From positions 1-56,691 of the forward strand of contig NZ_JZTW01000023.1 of assembly GCF_000962805.1 (NCBI RefSeq): a stretch of DNA of 56,691 nucleotides, in the 5' to 3' direction. Below the pieces are notes generated by a model. It was not told the DNA's origin. It was given only the letters and a program-made list of their open reading frames with translations, and searched no databases. Below are positions 35,901-43,183 of the stretch, one piece after another. The stretch is from Pseudarthrobacter chlorophenolicus (lineage in GTDB: Bacteria > Actinomycetota > Actinomycetes > Actinomycetales > Micrococcaceae). Numbering within the stretch: the first letter of the stretch is position 1; every line of letters starts with the position of its first letter. The translations under genes and the position numbers were made by a program.

Positions 35901-36461
35901 CAGCCGTTCGAATTCGCCGTTGCCGTCAGTATCGATCCACAGCTTCCCTGCTGTGCCGCCCCGGTACCTCTTCCACCAGGCAGGTTCGCGGGACAGCACG
36001 CTGGCCACCACCACCGGACGTTCATCGCCCACTTCGGGGCCGAAGGCTACGGACTCCACGGGGCCAAAGGGCAGTTCTTCCGCCCAGCCGCCTTCGAGCG
36101 GCACGCTGTACGCATGGGTGTGGCGGCTTTCTGCCTGACGGAACGCGCTGGTCACCACCACGGCGCCGCCGGCGGTGAAGCCCTTGACCCGGGTGGTGCT
36201 GTGGCCGAAGTAGGTCAGCTGCCGGTAGCCGCCTCCGTCGACGTCCGCCGAGACCACTTCCGGGGCCGTTCCCTGGACAACCGTCCACACCAGCTTCTTG
36301 CCGTCCGGCGTGAAGCGGGGGTTGCGGGCGGGCAGCTGGAGGGAGGAGACACGCCAGGCGCGGCCCCCGTCCAACGGCGCAATCCAGACGTCATCCTCGG
36401 CCACGAAGGTGACCAGATCGCCGTGCAGATGCGGAAAACGGAAGTAGCTCGAAGAGGTCAT
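32907..36461 (-). CDS. Tricorn-type S41 protease
   Basis: An 1184-residue cytosolic protease of the tricorn family. The N-terminal beta-propellers start MTSSSYFRFPHLHGDLVTFV; blade repeats recur to about residue 700. The C-terminal third has a helical C1 part, a PDZ domain (about 875-940) and the C2 S41 catalytic domain. His833 (ELGTSHAYVRP), Ser1059 and Asp1060 (EFAGSDGDIITQ) and a Glu in GWSVENYGVDPDIE give the tricorn triad. A Pro/Ala-rich insertion of over 100 residues lies in the propeller region near residues 380-490, and a shorter one near 610-640. I choose ATG at 36461 (TATGAT -10 exactly 6 nt upstream, leaderless); the longer upstream frame overlaps the divergent SDR gene and is not protein-like. 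It degrades peptides generated by the proteasome or other proteases. Confidence 0.92.
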   Translation of the reverse strand: MTSSSYFRFPHLHGDLVTFVAEDDVWIAPLDGGRAWRVSSLQLPARNPRFTPDGKKLVWTVVQGTAPEVVSADVDGGGYRQLTYFGHSTTRVKGFTAGGAVVVTSAFRQAESRHTHAYSVPLEGGWAEELPFGPVESVAFGPEVGDERPVVVASVLSREPAWWKRYRGGTAGKLWIDTDGNGEFERLLPDLEGNFADPLWVGGRVAFLSDHEGYGNLYSVLPNGKDLRRHTDHEDFYVRHAATDGSRIIFESAGELWVLKDLESEAVRLDVTLGSASQSRRPALLKTSKHLGAVVPDATGSASAVEAHGTIHWLRHKDGPSRIIEATPGVRGRLPRPLGDGRIAYIADHGGVEALHIRDIVAAIDHPVIPAGAAPATPSAGDTPEAANPVEADTGSGSGQSDAVSLPQPVPAAGAAVLAGSAQPSPVVLASSRAGGSDEQQPDVAPEEGTGEPAAPAGTPAAAQIAVPTPSRASALEASPDGRWLALGTSFGDVYLADTASGELTQVASIGEGTISDLAWSGDSAWLVWSEPVTSFGSRSRLRAAHIAAPDSEPVEVTDGRFCDTSPAFTPDGKYLAFLSNRSFDPVYDGHSFDLSFPSPIKPYLVALAAGTPSPFGPDVAPGTADTATAGTDAADAQAGPPAVRADPEGLAHRVIGVPVPQGNYTGLSATKGALLWLDAALSGVTGDGKASQEDKDTRPSLVRYDIGRRKQETLVESLDSYRLSGDRTKAVVIADKQVTVVPSDAKADEESGKLVKVDLGRIRVMMDPVSVWGQAFDEAWRLQRDFFWAEDMAGQDWESMRSRYRPLVDRLGSHDDLVDLLWELHGELGTSHAYVRPAAVTENGSHGQGRLGADLAHTASGWEITRILAGESSDPLATSPLNRPGVDAKAGDILLAIDGVPLAESLTPAMQLVGAAGRAVELTLLNGAGHGDAAGTQRRVAVVPIKDEERLRYQEWVASNRRTVREASGGAFGYLHIPDMMANGWAQLHRDLDTETALDGLIVDVRRNRGGHTSQLVAELIGRKVTGWSMPRGEKPRTYPHHAPRGPVIILADEFAGSDGDIITQVSKLRGIGPVIGTRTWGGVVGIDNRFALADGTGVTQPRYANWFGGGVGWSVENYGVDPDIEVTFPPHAYAAGRDPQLEYGIGALKEMVQELPTDRPPLREGYRRLRPAPLPARSQAKA

Positions 36462-36467
36462 CGTTCG

Positions 36468-36473
36468 ATCATA
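36468..36473 (-). promoter_or_regulatory. Leaderless -10 of the tricorn gene
   Basis: TATGAT, 6 nt before the ATG at 36461, which decides that start. Confidence 0.55.
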
Positions 36474-36534
36474 GTCATCCCATACCCGGCGCCGCGGGAG
36501 GTGCCATGGGGCCGGGTCCGTGGTGTGATGGAGC

Positions 36535-37446
36535 ATGCGCATCCTTATGTCCGGGGCCTCGGGAATGATAGGCACGTCCATGTCCGCCACCTTCAGGGAA
36601 GCCGGGCATGACGTTGTGTCGCTGGTGCGCCGGGAACCGAAGGCGGCCGCCGAAGTCCGCTGGGATCCGGCTGCGGGGGCACTGGATCCCCGGGCGCTTG
36701 AGGGCGTGGACGCCGTCGTCAATCTTTCCGGCGCCGGAATCGGTGACCGCCCCTGGACGCGCAAGCGGGTTGAAGAGTTGTTCAGTTCACGGCTCCGGTC
36801 CACAGAAACCCTTGTCCGGGCGATGCAGCAGGTAGACAGCCCTCCGCCCACCTTCATCAGCCAGTCCGGTTCCGGGTATTACGGCGACGCGGGATACACC
36901 GTGCTGCGCGAAGATGCCCCTGCCGGGTCCGGCACCCTGTCCCGCATTTGCGTGGAGTGGGAGCAGGCCGCCGCCGCTGCCCCGCCGGGCGTGCGGACTG
37001 TCACGCCGCGCACCGGTGTTGTCCTCAGCCGGTCCGGCGGCGCCCTGGGCAGGCTGCTTCCCCTTCTGCGCCTTGGCATCGGCGGGCCGTTCGGGGACGG
37101 CCGCCAGTTCTGGCCGTGGATATCCCTGCCGGACGTGTCACAGGCTTTCCTGTTCCTGCAGGAATCCGACATCAGTGGCCCTGTTAACCTTTGCGCCCCC
37201 GAACAGGCTGACGTCAACAGCATCGTGGCGGCACTGGCCCATGCGCTGCACCGGCCTGCTGTCCTGCGGGTTCCGGGACCGGTGTTGCGCCTGCTGATGC
37301 GCGACCTGGCCGAAGAACTGCTGCTGGCCAGCCAAAGGATGGAGCCTGCCGTGTTGTCGGCGGCCGGCTTCCGCTGGGAACATCCTGGTTTGGCGGAGGC
37401 GGCCGCCTGGGTTGCCGGTAAAGACAAAGCCGCTGACCTGGCCTGA
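36535..37446 (+). CDS. SDR-superfamily NAD(P)-dependent epimerase-like protein (TIGR01777 type)
   Basis: A 303-residue Rossmann-fold protein of the atypical SDR family TIGR01777 (SDR39U1/YfcH-like). MRILMSGASGMIGTSMSATF is the NAD(P)-binding start, followed by VDAVVNLSGAGIGDRPWTRK, FISQSGSGYYGDAG (family signature) and PRTGVVLSRSGGALGRLLPL. A C-terminal DUF1731-like piece ends LLLASQRMEPAVLSAAGFRW. The reaction is unknown. It corresponds to Rv2216 in the lipoate cluster of mycobacteria and lies 1.9 kb upstream of lipB here, the kinase gene having been inserted between. A TGTGAT-like -10 hexamer lies close to the ATG. Confidence 0.88.
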   Translation: MRILMSGASGMIGTSMSATFREAGHDVVSLVRREPKAAAEVRWDPAAGALDPRALEGVDAVVNLSGAGIGDRPWTRKRVEELFSSRLRSTETLVRAMQQVDSPPPTFISQSGSGYYGDAGYTVLREDAPAGSGTLSRICVEWEQAAAAAPPGVRTVTPRTGVVLSRSGGALGRLLPLLRLGIGGPFGDGRQFWPWISLPDVSQAFLFLQESDISGPVNLCAPEQADVNSIVAALAHALHRPAVLRVPGPVLRLLMRDLAEELLLASQRMEPAVLSAAGFRWEHPGLAEAAAWVAGKDKAADLA

Positions 37447-37493
37447 CGCTGATCGGGTGGGCCGAGTGCGGGCTGCTGCGGCGCGGCGCGGCG

Positions 37494-39215
37494 TCAGGAG
37501 CCGGGGAGGATCTCGCTGATCCGCCACTTTCCGTCCTCTGCAACCAGGACCAGGCGCAGGGGCTGGCCGGGTGCAGCGGCACCTCTGGCTGCAACAGTTC
37601 CCGTGGTGTCCTTCTCTTCCCATGCTGATGTGGCGGCCATGGCCCGGACAACTGCGCGCGCGTCCGTTGGGCCGGGTTCGGTCCGGACGTCCGTGAGGGT
37701 GCTGATGAAGCCTGAGAGCACCCTGCCCGAACCTGACAGCCTCTCCGCAGTCAGATGGTCGGCGGCGGCCGCTGGCGATCCGGAGGCGTTGACTTCCGCC
37801 AGCAGGCCCACCTGGCCGCTGCGGAATGCGTGGTCGCGCAGCGCCGCCAGCCCACGCAGGGCGTCCGCCGGCCGGGCGGACGAGGCCAGGGCCCTGGCTT
37901 CGTCCAGCGCAGCGGGGCCGCCGGCCTGGACCGCGGCAGGGTCTTCGGCGGGGGTCGAAGCTGCCGGAGTCCTGCTGTCACCGGCGGGATGAAGGGTACC
38001 CGGGGCCACCTGGGACACAGGGGTCAACCACACGACCAGGGCTGCTCCGGCAGCCGCTCCCACAACGAGGACGGTCCGGCGGAAGGGAATTCTAGATGGC
38101 GCCGCGCTGCGGTGGGCCCCCACCCGGCCCCCGCCTGCGTGCTTCCTGGAACGCTGCGGCACAGCACTGTTGTCTTTCCGCCGTGCCGGTTCTCCGGATT
38201 CTGCGGGTCCGGGGAAGGCGGGTTCGAGCGAGGCTGCCGGGAAGGCCGTCAACCGCGGCGGCGTCGCCATTCGCCGCCGCAATGTGCCGAACCGTTCCTT
38301 CAACCGACCCGGCGAAGGCGGCGGCACGTGCCTGCGCGTCAGGAGTTCCGGGATGACGGTGGGATGGACGGAGGCGGAAAGGTCCACCGGCACAGGGGCG
38401 GCGCTGCGGTAGACAGCGGTGGCCAGTGCACCGGCGGTGGGACGGAGCCTGCGGTCTTCGTTAAGGCCGGACTCCAGGGCTGCAGCGAGATCCTCGGGAA
38501 CCCCTGGAACCAGGAGCGGCAGCGGTGGCCGGTCCGCCGTGCGCGGCGGTGCGGCACCGGTGAGGCAGAACCAGCCGAGGGCCGCCGCCGCGTAGACGTC
38601 CCTCTCGGGTTGCAGCCCTGCGCGGACCGCGTCCACCGGGGCGGGATCAACGAACCCGGGCGTCCCGTGGCACGCTCCTCCTGCGGGATCCCCCAGCATC
38701 CGGGCGATTCCAAGGTCCGAGAGCATGGGCTTGCCCTGGCCGGTGAACAACACATTTCCCGGCGACACGTCCGCATGCGTAAAACCTTTCCCGTGCAGGT
38801 AGGACAGCGCCTGGGCGACGGGGGTCAGCACGGTTACGGTTTCGCCCACACTGAGCCGGCCGCGCGAGCCAAGAAGCTGGCCCAGGGAGCCACCGGATGC
38901 GTAGTCCATGATCAGGGCAGTCGAGGCTTGTCCTTCTGCCTCCCCTGACGGGCCAGGGTGCAGGCCAACGGCATCGTGGGCCCGGACAAGGTGCTGGTGG
39001 TCCAGGACGGAAAGGATCCGGATTTCCCTTCTCACCGCATCCTCGGACGTGGAGCGGCGGCCGCGCGACGCAGCGGAGCCGGGGTGGAAGCACTTGACGG
39101 CGTATTTCCTGCCGGTCGCCTGCTCGGCGGCAAGCCAGACAGATGCGCTGCTCCCACGGCCAAGCAGCCGGTCAACCGCAAAACCCGGAACGTCGGGAGC
39201 GTGCAAATCATCCAT
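37494..39215 (-). CDS. Membrane-anchored Ser/Thr protein kinase with unusual catalytic loop
   Basis: A 573-residue protein: cytosolic kinase domain (about 10-275), a Pro/Arg-rich juxtamembrane linker, one transmembrane helix near 376-395 (TVLVVGAAAGAALVVWLTPV) and an extracytoplasmic tail of about 175 residues ending in an NTF2-like strand (KWRISEILPGS). Glycine loop LLGRGSSASVWLA and catalytic Lys41 (KYAVKCF) are present; the catalytic loop reads THADVSPGNVLF (His147, Asp149, Asn154, with the HRD Arg replaced by Ala) and the metal motif is DLG (Asp167) instead of DFG. It may be active. The Ala at the HRD Arg suggests activity without activation-loop phosphorylation. A TAGACA hexamer 6 nt before the ATG implies a leaderless mRNA. 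Divergent from lipB. Confidence 0.88.
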   Translation of the reverse strand: MDDLHAPDVPGFAVDRLLGRGSSASVWLAAEQATGRKYAVKCFHPGSAASRGRRSTSEDAVRREIRILSVLDHQHLVRAHDAVGLHPGPSGEAEGQASTALIMDYASGGSLGQLLGSRGRLSVGETVTVLTPVAQALSYLHGKGFTHADVSPGNVLFTGQGKPMLSDLGIARMLGDPAGGACHGTPGFVDPAPVDAVRAGLQPERDVYAAAALGWFCLTGAAPPRTADRPPLPLLVPGVPEDLAAALESGLNEDRRLRPTAGALATAVYRSAAPVPVDLSASVHPTVIPELLTRRHVPPPSPGRLKERFGTLRRRMATPPRLTAFPAASLEPAFPGPAESGEPARRKDNSAVPQRSRKHAGGGRVGAHRSAAPSRIPFRRTVLVVGAAAGAALVVWLTPVSQVAPGTLHPAGDSRTPAASTPAEDPAAVQAGGPAALDEARALASSARPADALRGLAALRDHAFRSGQVGLLAEVNASGSPAAAADHLTAERLSGSGRVLSGFISTLTDVRTEPGPTDARAVVRAMAATSAWEEKDTTGTVAARGAAAPGQPLRLVLVAEDGKWRISEILPGS

Positions 39216-39221
39216 GTCCCA

Positions 39222-39227
39222 TGTCTA
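39222..39227 (-). promoter_or_regulatory. Leaderless -10 of the kinase gene
   Basis: TAGACA, 6 nt before the ATG at 39215. Confidence 0.45.
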
Positions 39228-39351
39228 GCGGAATCGGCTGACGGCTGCAGAAGTTATCCACAGGCAGTACGGACCCGCAGTCACATTGTGGGCGCAGGCG
39301 GGGCCGCTGGTGAGCTTAGACACTAAACCCTGTCCGCGGCGCTGCGGGGTC

Positions 39352-39357
39352 TAAGCT
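39352..39357 (+). promoter_or_regulatory. -10 of lipB-lipA
   Basis: TAAGCT, 7 nt before the lipB ATG; leader at most 1 nt. Confidence 0.45.
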
Positions 39358-39364
39358 GGAAGGC

Positions 39365-40033
39365 ATGACTCTTGAGTTTTCAGGGCTGGGTCTTGCCCCG
39401 GAGTTCGTTGATTACCAGCATGCCTGGGACGTTCAACGCGAGCTTCACGGAAAAGTGGTGGCCGGTGAGGCACCCAGTACCGTCCTCCTGCTGGAGCACG
39501 CAGCCGTTTACACTGCAGGCAAGCTGACCGAGGACCACGAACGGCCTTTCGACGGAACTCCCGTGGTGGCCGTGGACCGCGGTGGCAAGCTCACCTGGCA
39601 TGGTCCGGGCCAGCTCATCGCGTACCCCATCCTGAAACTGAAGAACCGCGCCGGGATTCGTGACTATGTGGAGCGGCTCGAAGCGGTCATGATCGCCGTC
39701 ATGGCCGATTACGGCATCCGCGCAGAACGCATCAAGGGCCGCGCCGGCGTCTGGGTCAAAGCCGACGCCAACGGGCCCGACCGCAAAATCGCCGCCATCG
39801 GCATCCGTGTCCTGAACGGAGTGACCATGCACGGCGTCGCCATCAACTGCAGCAACGACCTCGCCCCCTACGGGCAGATCATCGCCTGTGGCATCACCGA
39901 CGCCGGCGTCACCACCATGTCCCGGGAAACCGGGAAGGACATCCGCCCCGCCGACATCGCCGAACGCTTCGTGGAAGAATTCCGCAAGCACGAAGAAGCA
40001 CTCGTTTCAAGCCCCGAAGGAGCTCTACTGTGA
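39365..40033 (+). CDS. lipB: Octanoyl-[ACP]:protein N-octanoyltransferase
   Basis: A 222-residue cytosolic enzyme that moves octanoyl from acyl carrier protein to the lipoyl-domain Lys, the first step of lipoate synthesis. The conserved substrate loop RGGKLTWHGPGQLIAYPIL, the catalytic Lys141 (RKIAAIGIRV), the nucleophile Cys175 (IIACGITDAG) and HGVAINCSNDL match the family. Its TGA overlaps the lipA GTG (GTGA), so the pair is translationally coupled. A TAAGCT hexamer 7 nt before the ATG and no RBS-like purine stretch suggest an almost leaderless mRNA. Confidence 0.96.
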   Translation: MTLEFSGLGLAPEFVDYQHAWDVQRELHGKVVAGEAPSTVLLLEHAAVYTAGKLTEDHERPFDGTPVVAVDRGGKLTWHGPGQLIAYPILKLKNRAGIRDYVERLEAVMIAVMADYGIRAERIKGRAGVWVKADANGPDRKIAAIGIRVLNGVTMHGVAINCSNDLAPYGQIIACGITDAGVTTMSRETGKDIRPADIAERFVEEFRKHEEALVSSPEGALL

Positions 40034-41049
40034 CATTGGCACCCGAAGGCCGGAAGTTGCTGCGGATCGAGCAGCGCAACGCGGCCACACCGGTGGAACG
40101 CAAGCCGGAATGGATCAAGGCCAAAGTCCAGATGGGCCCGGAATTCGTCGGACTCAAGAACCTGGTCAAAAAAGAAGGCCTGCACACCGTCTGCGAAGAA
40201 GCCGGCTGCCCCAACATCTTCGAATGCTGGGAAGACAAGGAAGCCACCTTCCTCATCGGCGGCTCCGAATGCACCCGCCGCTGCGACTTCTGCCAGATCG
40301 ACACCGGCAAACCCTCCCCCGTGGACAGGTTCGAACCCACCAAAGTGGCCCGCTCGGTCCAATCCATGGCCCTGCGCTACGCCACCGTCACCGGCGTGGC
40401 CCGCGACGACCTCGAAGACGAAGGCGTCTGGCTCTACGCCGAAACCGTCCGCAAAATACACGAACTGAACCCCGGCACCGGCGTCGAACTCCTCATCCCC
40501 GACTTCTCCGGCAACCCCGACCACATCAAGGCCATCTGCGACTCCAACCCCGAAGTCTTCGCCCACAACGTCGAAACCGTCCCCCGGATCTTCAAGCGCA
40601 TCCGCCCCGCCTTCCGCTACGAACGCTCCCTGGACGTCATCACCCAGGGCCGGAACCTGGGCATGGTCACCAAATCCAACCTCATCCTCGGCATGGGCGA
40701 AACCCGCGAAGAAATCAGCGAAGCCCTGGCCGACCTCCACGCCGCCGGCTGCGACCTGATCACCATCACCCAGTACCTCCGCCCCTCCGAACGCCACCTC
40801 CCCGTGGACCGCTGGGTCAAACCCCAGGAATTCGTGGACCTCCAGCACGAAGCCGAAGAAATCGGCTTCCTCGGCGTCATGTCCGGGCCCCTGGTCCGCT
40901 CCTCCTACCGCGCCGGCCGCCTCTGGGCCACCGCCATGCGCAAAAAAGGCCGCGACATCCCCGCCAACCTCGCCCACATCGCCGACGGCATCCAGGACTC
41001 CGGCACCACCCGCCAGGAAGCAGCCACCCTCCTGGCCGCGCACTCCTGA
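40030..41049 (+). CDS. lipA: Lipoyl synthase (radical SAM)
   Basis: A 339-residue radical SAM enzyme that inserts two sulfur atoms into the octanoyl group on E2. The auxiliary 4Fe-4S cluster Cys are 55, 60 and 66 (CEEAGCPNIFEC). The radical SAM cluster Cys are 81, 85 and 88 (CTRRCDFC), with the conserved PLVRSSYRAG near the C-terminus that holds the closing serine. The start is the GTG at 40030 that overlaps the lipB stop. Its proximity to sucB and lpdA in this region fits the pathway. A terminator-like hairpin with TTCGTCTTT follows the stop. Confidence 0.97.
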   Translation: MTLAPEGRKLLRIEQRNAATPVERKPEWIKAKVQMGPEFVGLKNLVKKEGLHTVCEEAGCPNIFECWEDKEATFLIGGSECTRRCDFCQIDTGKPSPVDRFEPTKVARSVQSMALRYATVTGVARDDLEDEGVWLYAETVRKIHELNPGTGVELLIPDFSGNPDHIKAICDSNPEVFAHNVETVPRIFKRIRPAFRYERSLDVITQGRNLGMVTKSNLILGMGETREEISEALADLHAAGCDLITITQYLRPSERHLPVDRWVKPQEFVDLQHEAEEIGFLGVMSGPLVRSSYRAGRLWATAMRKKGRDIPANLAHIADGIQDSGTTRQEAATLLAAHS

Positions 41050-41071
41050 CGCCAGCAGCTGGAACCCTTAC

Positions 41072-41105
41072 GGGCCGGACACCGGATCATTCCGGCGTCC
41101 GGCCC
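41072..41105 (+). terminator. Terminator after lipA
   Basis: GGGCCGGAC / GTCCGGCCC with inner CCGG / CCGG, then TTCGTCTTTGG. Confidence 0.7.
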
Positions 41106-41121
41106 TTCGTCTTTGGTCACG

Positions 41122-41127
41122 TAGAAT
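41122..41127 (+). promoter_or_regulatory. -10 of the DUF4191 gene
   Basis: TAGAAT, 9 nt before the ATG; leader of about 3 nt. Confidence 0.45.
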
Positions 41128-41136
41128 TGAGGCACT

Positions 41137-41889
41137 ATGGCGAAATCCCCTGACTCCAGCAACTCCACCCCGGCGGACTCCAGCGCAGCAAAGCGCGGGC
41201 TGTTCTCCCGCAAGCCGAAAGAGGCCAAGGCCAAAAAGCCCAGCCGCCTCAAGCAGATCGGCGAGGTCTTCAACATGACCCGCCGCCACGACCCCATGGT
41301 TCCGTGGCTGATGCTGCTGATCTTCCTGGGCGTTGTGGCCGTCAGCTTCCTGGTGGGTTTCTGGCTTGAAAACTGGATCACCGGCCTGATCATCGGAATT
41401 CCGCTGGGCCTGCTCGGCGCCACGCTGATCCTGTCCCGGCGCGCGGAACGGGCGGCCTTCGCGCAGATCGAAAACCAGCCGGGAGCCTCCGGCGCCGCAC
41501 TGGGCACCCTCCGCCGCGGCTGGATCACCGAAGAACAGCCTGTCGCCGTCAACGCCCGCACGCAGGATGCCGTGTTCCGCGCCATCGGCCGTCCCGGCGT
41601 CGTACTTGTCAGCGAAGGCCCCACCCTCCGGGTGAAGCCGCTGCTGGATGCCGAGCGCAAGCGCCTTGCCCGGATCCTGCCCAATGTGACGGTGCACGTC
41701 ATCGAAAGCGGCCGCGGCGAGGGCCAGGTGCCCATCAGCCAGGTGGCAAAGAAGATGGGCAAGCTGAAGAAAGAACTGACCAAGCTTGAAGTGAATGCCG
41801 TTTCCAAGCGGATCGCATCCCTGGGGAACCGGCTGCCCATCCCCAAGGGCATCGACCCCTATAAAGCCCGCCCCAACCGCGGACGCTAG
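41137..41889 (+). CDS. DUF4191-domain membrane protein
   Basis: A 250-residue membrane protein conserved in actinobacteria downstream of lipA (M. tuberculosis Rv2219). A Ser/Lys-rich cytosolic head of about 65 residues is followed by two adjacent helices (MVPWLMLLIFLGVVAVSFLV and WITGLIIGIPLGLLGATLIL) and a basic cytosolic C-terminal domain starting SRRAERAAFAQIENQPGA. No known catalytic motif is seen. TAGAAT at 41122 lies 9 nt before the ATG, and no RBS is visible, so transcription starts very near the ATG. A hairpin terminator follows the stop. Function unknown. Confidence 0.85.
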   Translation: MAKSPDSSNSTPADSSAAKRGLFSRKPKEAKAKKPSRLKQIGEVFNMTRRHDPMVPWLMLLIFLGVVAVSFLVGFWLENWITGLIIGIPLGLLGATLILSRRAERAAFAQIENQPGASGAALGTLRRGWITEEQPVAVNARTQDAVFRAIGRPGVVLVSEGPTLRVKPLLDAERKRLARILPNVTVHVIESGRGEGQVPISQVAKKMGKLKKELTKLEVNAVSKRIASLGNRLPIPKGIDPYKARPNRGR

Positions 41890-41899
41890 GCCTGAACAG

Positions 41900-41939
41900 C
41901 GCCCCGGCCACCGGATCCTTCCGGCAGCCGGGGCGTTTT
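41900..41939 (+). terminator. Terminator after the DUF4191 gene
   Basis: CGCCCCGGC / GCCGGGGCG with inner CCGGA / TCCGG, then TTTTCTT. Confidence 0.8.
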
Positions 41940-42047
41940 CTTGCACAGGCCAAATCTTCACGCCAGCACGTGCCCGGCGCCCGGGCATTTGCCGCCGCCC
42001 GCCAACCAACGATGACGACCGCCCTACCGGACAGGACAGGACACCCC

Positions 42048-42419
42048 ATGCCCCTTCGCAACGCCGCCATCCGCACTTTCCGAATCCTCGCCGTCGCCGA
42101 AGCATTCAGCTGGGCCGCTTTACTGATCGGCATGTACTTCAAATGGATCGCCGGCACCACCGAGATCGGTGTACAGGTGGCCGGACCTATCCATGGAGCG
42201 CTGTTTGTTGGCTACGGCGTAACAGCCCTGGTGCTTTGGCGCCTGCAGCGCTGGCCTTTCACCGTGGCACTTTTTGCCGGGCTCTCAGCAGTCTTCCCGT
42301 TCGCCACCATTCTCTTCGAACGCTGGGCAGATAAGCGGAATCTGCTGACGGCGGCTGACGCCGGGACATCCGCCCCGGAGGCCCGCCCGTCCAAGGCTCC
42401 GGAAGAAAGCCAGGTCTAG
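42048..42419 (+). CDS. DUF3817-domain membrane protein
   Basis: A 123-residue membrane protein with three hydrophobic helices, beginning MPLRNAAIRTFRILAVAEAF, then SWAALLIGMYFKWI. GPIHGALFVGYGVTALVLW and FTVALFAGLSAVFPFATILF are diagnostic of DUF3817. The C-terminal tail is Ala/Pro-rich. I prefer ATG at 42048 because GGACAGGACA lies upstream; ATG at 42012 (36 nt upstream) is possible. The function is unknown. It is convergent with the RDD gene over 17 bp. Confidence 0.8.
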   Translation: MPLRNAAIRTFRILAVAEAFSWAALLIGMYFKWIAGTTEIGVQVAGPIHGALFVGYGVTALVLWRLQRWPFTVALFAGLSAVFPFATILFERWADKRNLLTAADAGTSAPEARPSKAPEESQV

Positions 42420-42436
42420 CGGCCTGCTCCGTCCGT

Positions 42437-42874
42437 TCAGCGGCGGATCAGCAGGGTGTTCATGGCTTTGTCGTGCAGGCCGCGCTGGTCCGGGTCAAAG
42501 ATCACGGCCGGGATCACCAGGCACAGCAGCACGGCCCGCACCAGGGCGGCCAACGGTCCCGGAGTCCCGCCGCCGGGGCGCACTACCGAGATACCAACCA
42601 CCCGGTGGCCGATGCTGTACCCGAGGGTGCCCACCAGGAGGATCTGCTCAAGGGCGAAAATTCCCAGGGTGGCCCATGAATCGCCGGCGAAGGCGAAGTT
42701 GCTGATCAGCAGGGCAATTCCCCAGTCGATCATGATGGCAATGATCCGCCGGCCGGCCCGGGCAATGGACCCCGGCCCCGATTCTGGCAAGCCCAGGCGC
42801 TCACCCGGGTACTTGGAAATGCCGGAGGTGTCCGGCCCGGTGAGCCATGAGCCAAGGTCTTTGCGATCTACCAC
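42437..42874 (-). CDS. RDD-family membrane protein
   Basis: A 145-residue membrane protein with an N-terminal cytosolic head and the RDD motif region RAGRRIIAIMIDWGIALLIS (Arg/Asp), followed by two more hydrophobic helices with GTLGYSIGHRVVGISVV and AVLLCLVIPAVIFDPDQRGL. RDD proteins occur as small transporters or accessory membrane proteins; the role here is unknown. In mycobacteria an RDD gene (Rv2219A) occupies the same place between the DUF4191 gene and glnA. GTG at 42874 with TAAACT exactly 6 nt upstream points to a leaderless mRNA. Confidence 0.87.
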   Translation of the reverse strand: MVDRKDLGSWLTGPDTSGISKYPGERLGLPESGPGSIARAGRRIIAIMIDWGIALLISNFAFAGDSWATLGIFALEQILLVGTLGYSIGHRVVGISVVRPGGGTPGPLAALVRAVLLCLVIPAVIFDPDQRGLHDKAMNTLLIRR

Positions 42875-42880
42875 CGTCCA

Positions 42881-42886
42881 AGTTTA
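42881..42886 (-). promoter_or_regulatory. Leaderless -10 of the RDD gene
   Basis: TAAACT, 6 nt before the GTG at 42874. Confidence 0.5.
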
Positions 42887-42990
42887 CCGGCCTTCATCCC
42901 GCGTGCCGGCCGGGTGTGTGACGCCCACATCGCGGATGGGGTTAGACCACAGTGTGGACACCCGATAGCGTGGTCATAACAGGGCATTCT

Positions 42991-43006
42991 GTAACCTGCC
43001 CGAAAC
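42991..43006 (+). promoter_or_regulatory. GlnR-type box upstream of glnA
   Basis: GTAAC-CTGCCC-GAAAC agrees fully with the actinobacterial GlnR pattern gTnAC-n6-GaAAC. It lies about 180 bp upstream of the glnA ATG and about 45 bp upstream of a TAGGCT -10-like hexamer (43039-43044). Confidence 0.6.
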
Positions 43007-43038
43007 AATGTGGACACGGACGGGAAATGCCGCGTCCA

Positions 43039-43044
43039 TAGGCT
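43039..43044 (+). promoter_or_regulatory. Candidate glnA -10 hexamer
   Basis: TAGGCT with no good -35; the GlnR-type box centre lies about 52 bp upstream of the implied start site, as for an activator-dependent promoter. It gives a leader of about 130 nt. Confidence 0.4.
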
Positions 43045-43183
43045 GTTAGCAGTTTCAAGCAATCTACCCGGCAGGTATCTGCGGCAGGGCCACAGCAGGG
43101 AAAACCTTGCGTCTTCCCTGCTTTCGGATTGCGCTGGACCATATGGCTGCGGCCAGATATTTACATATGCGTTAGGAGCATAG

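Larger units (their letters stand above)
42875..43183. other. 309-bp intergenic region upstream of glnA
   Basis: No ORF is convincing here. It holds the leaderless -10 of the divergent RDD gene at its left end and a GlnR-type box at 42991-43006. Two copies of TGTGGACAC lie 56 bp apart (42953 and 43009), and a possible -10 (TAGGCT) lies at 43039. A long leader with TTAGGAGCATAG ends at the glnA start. I see no riboswitch or attenuator structure I can support. Confidence 0.7.

Noticed and set aside
36462..36857. 132-residue N-terminal extension of the tricorn ORF
   Set aside because: It overlaps the opposite-strand SDR gene and its sequence is not conserved-like; the leaderless -10 before 36461 decides the start.
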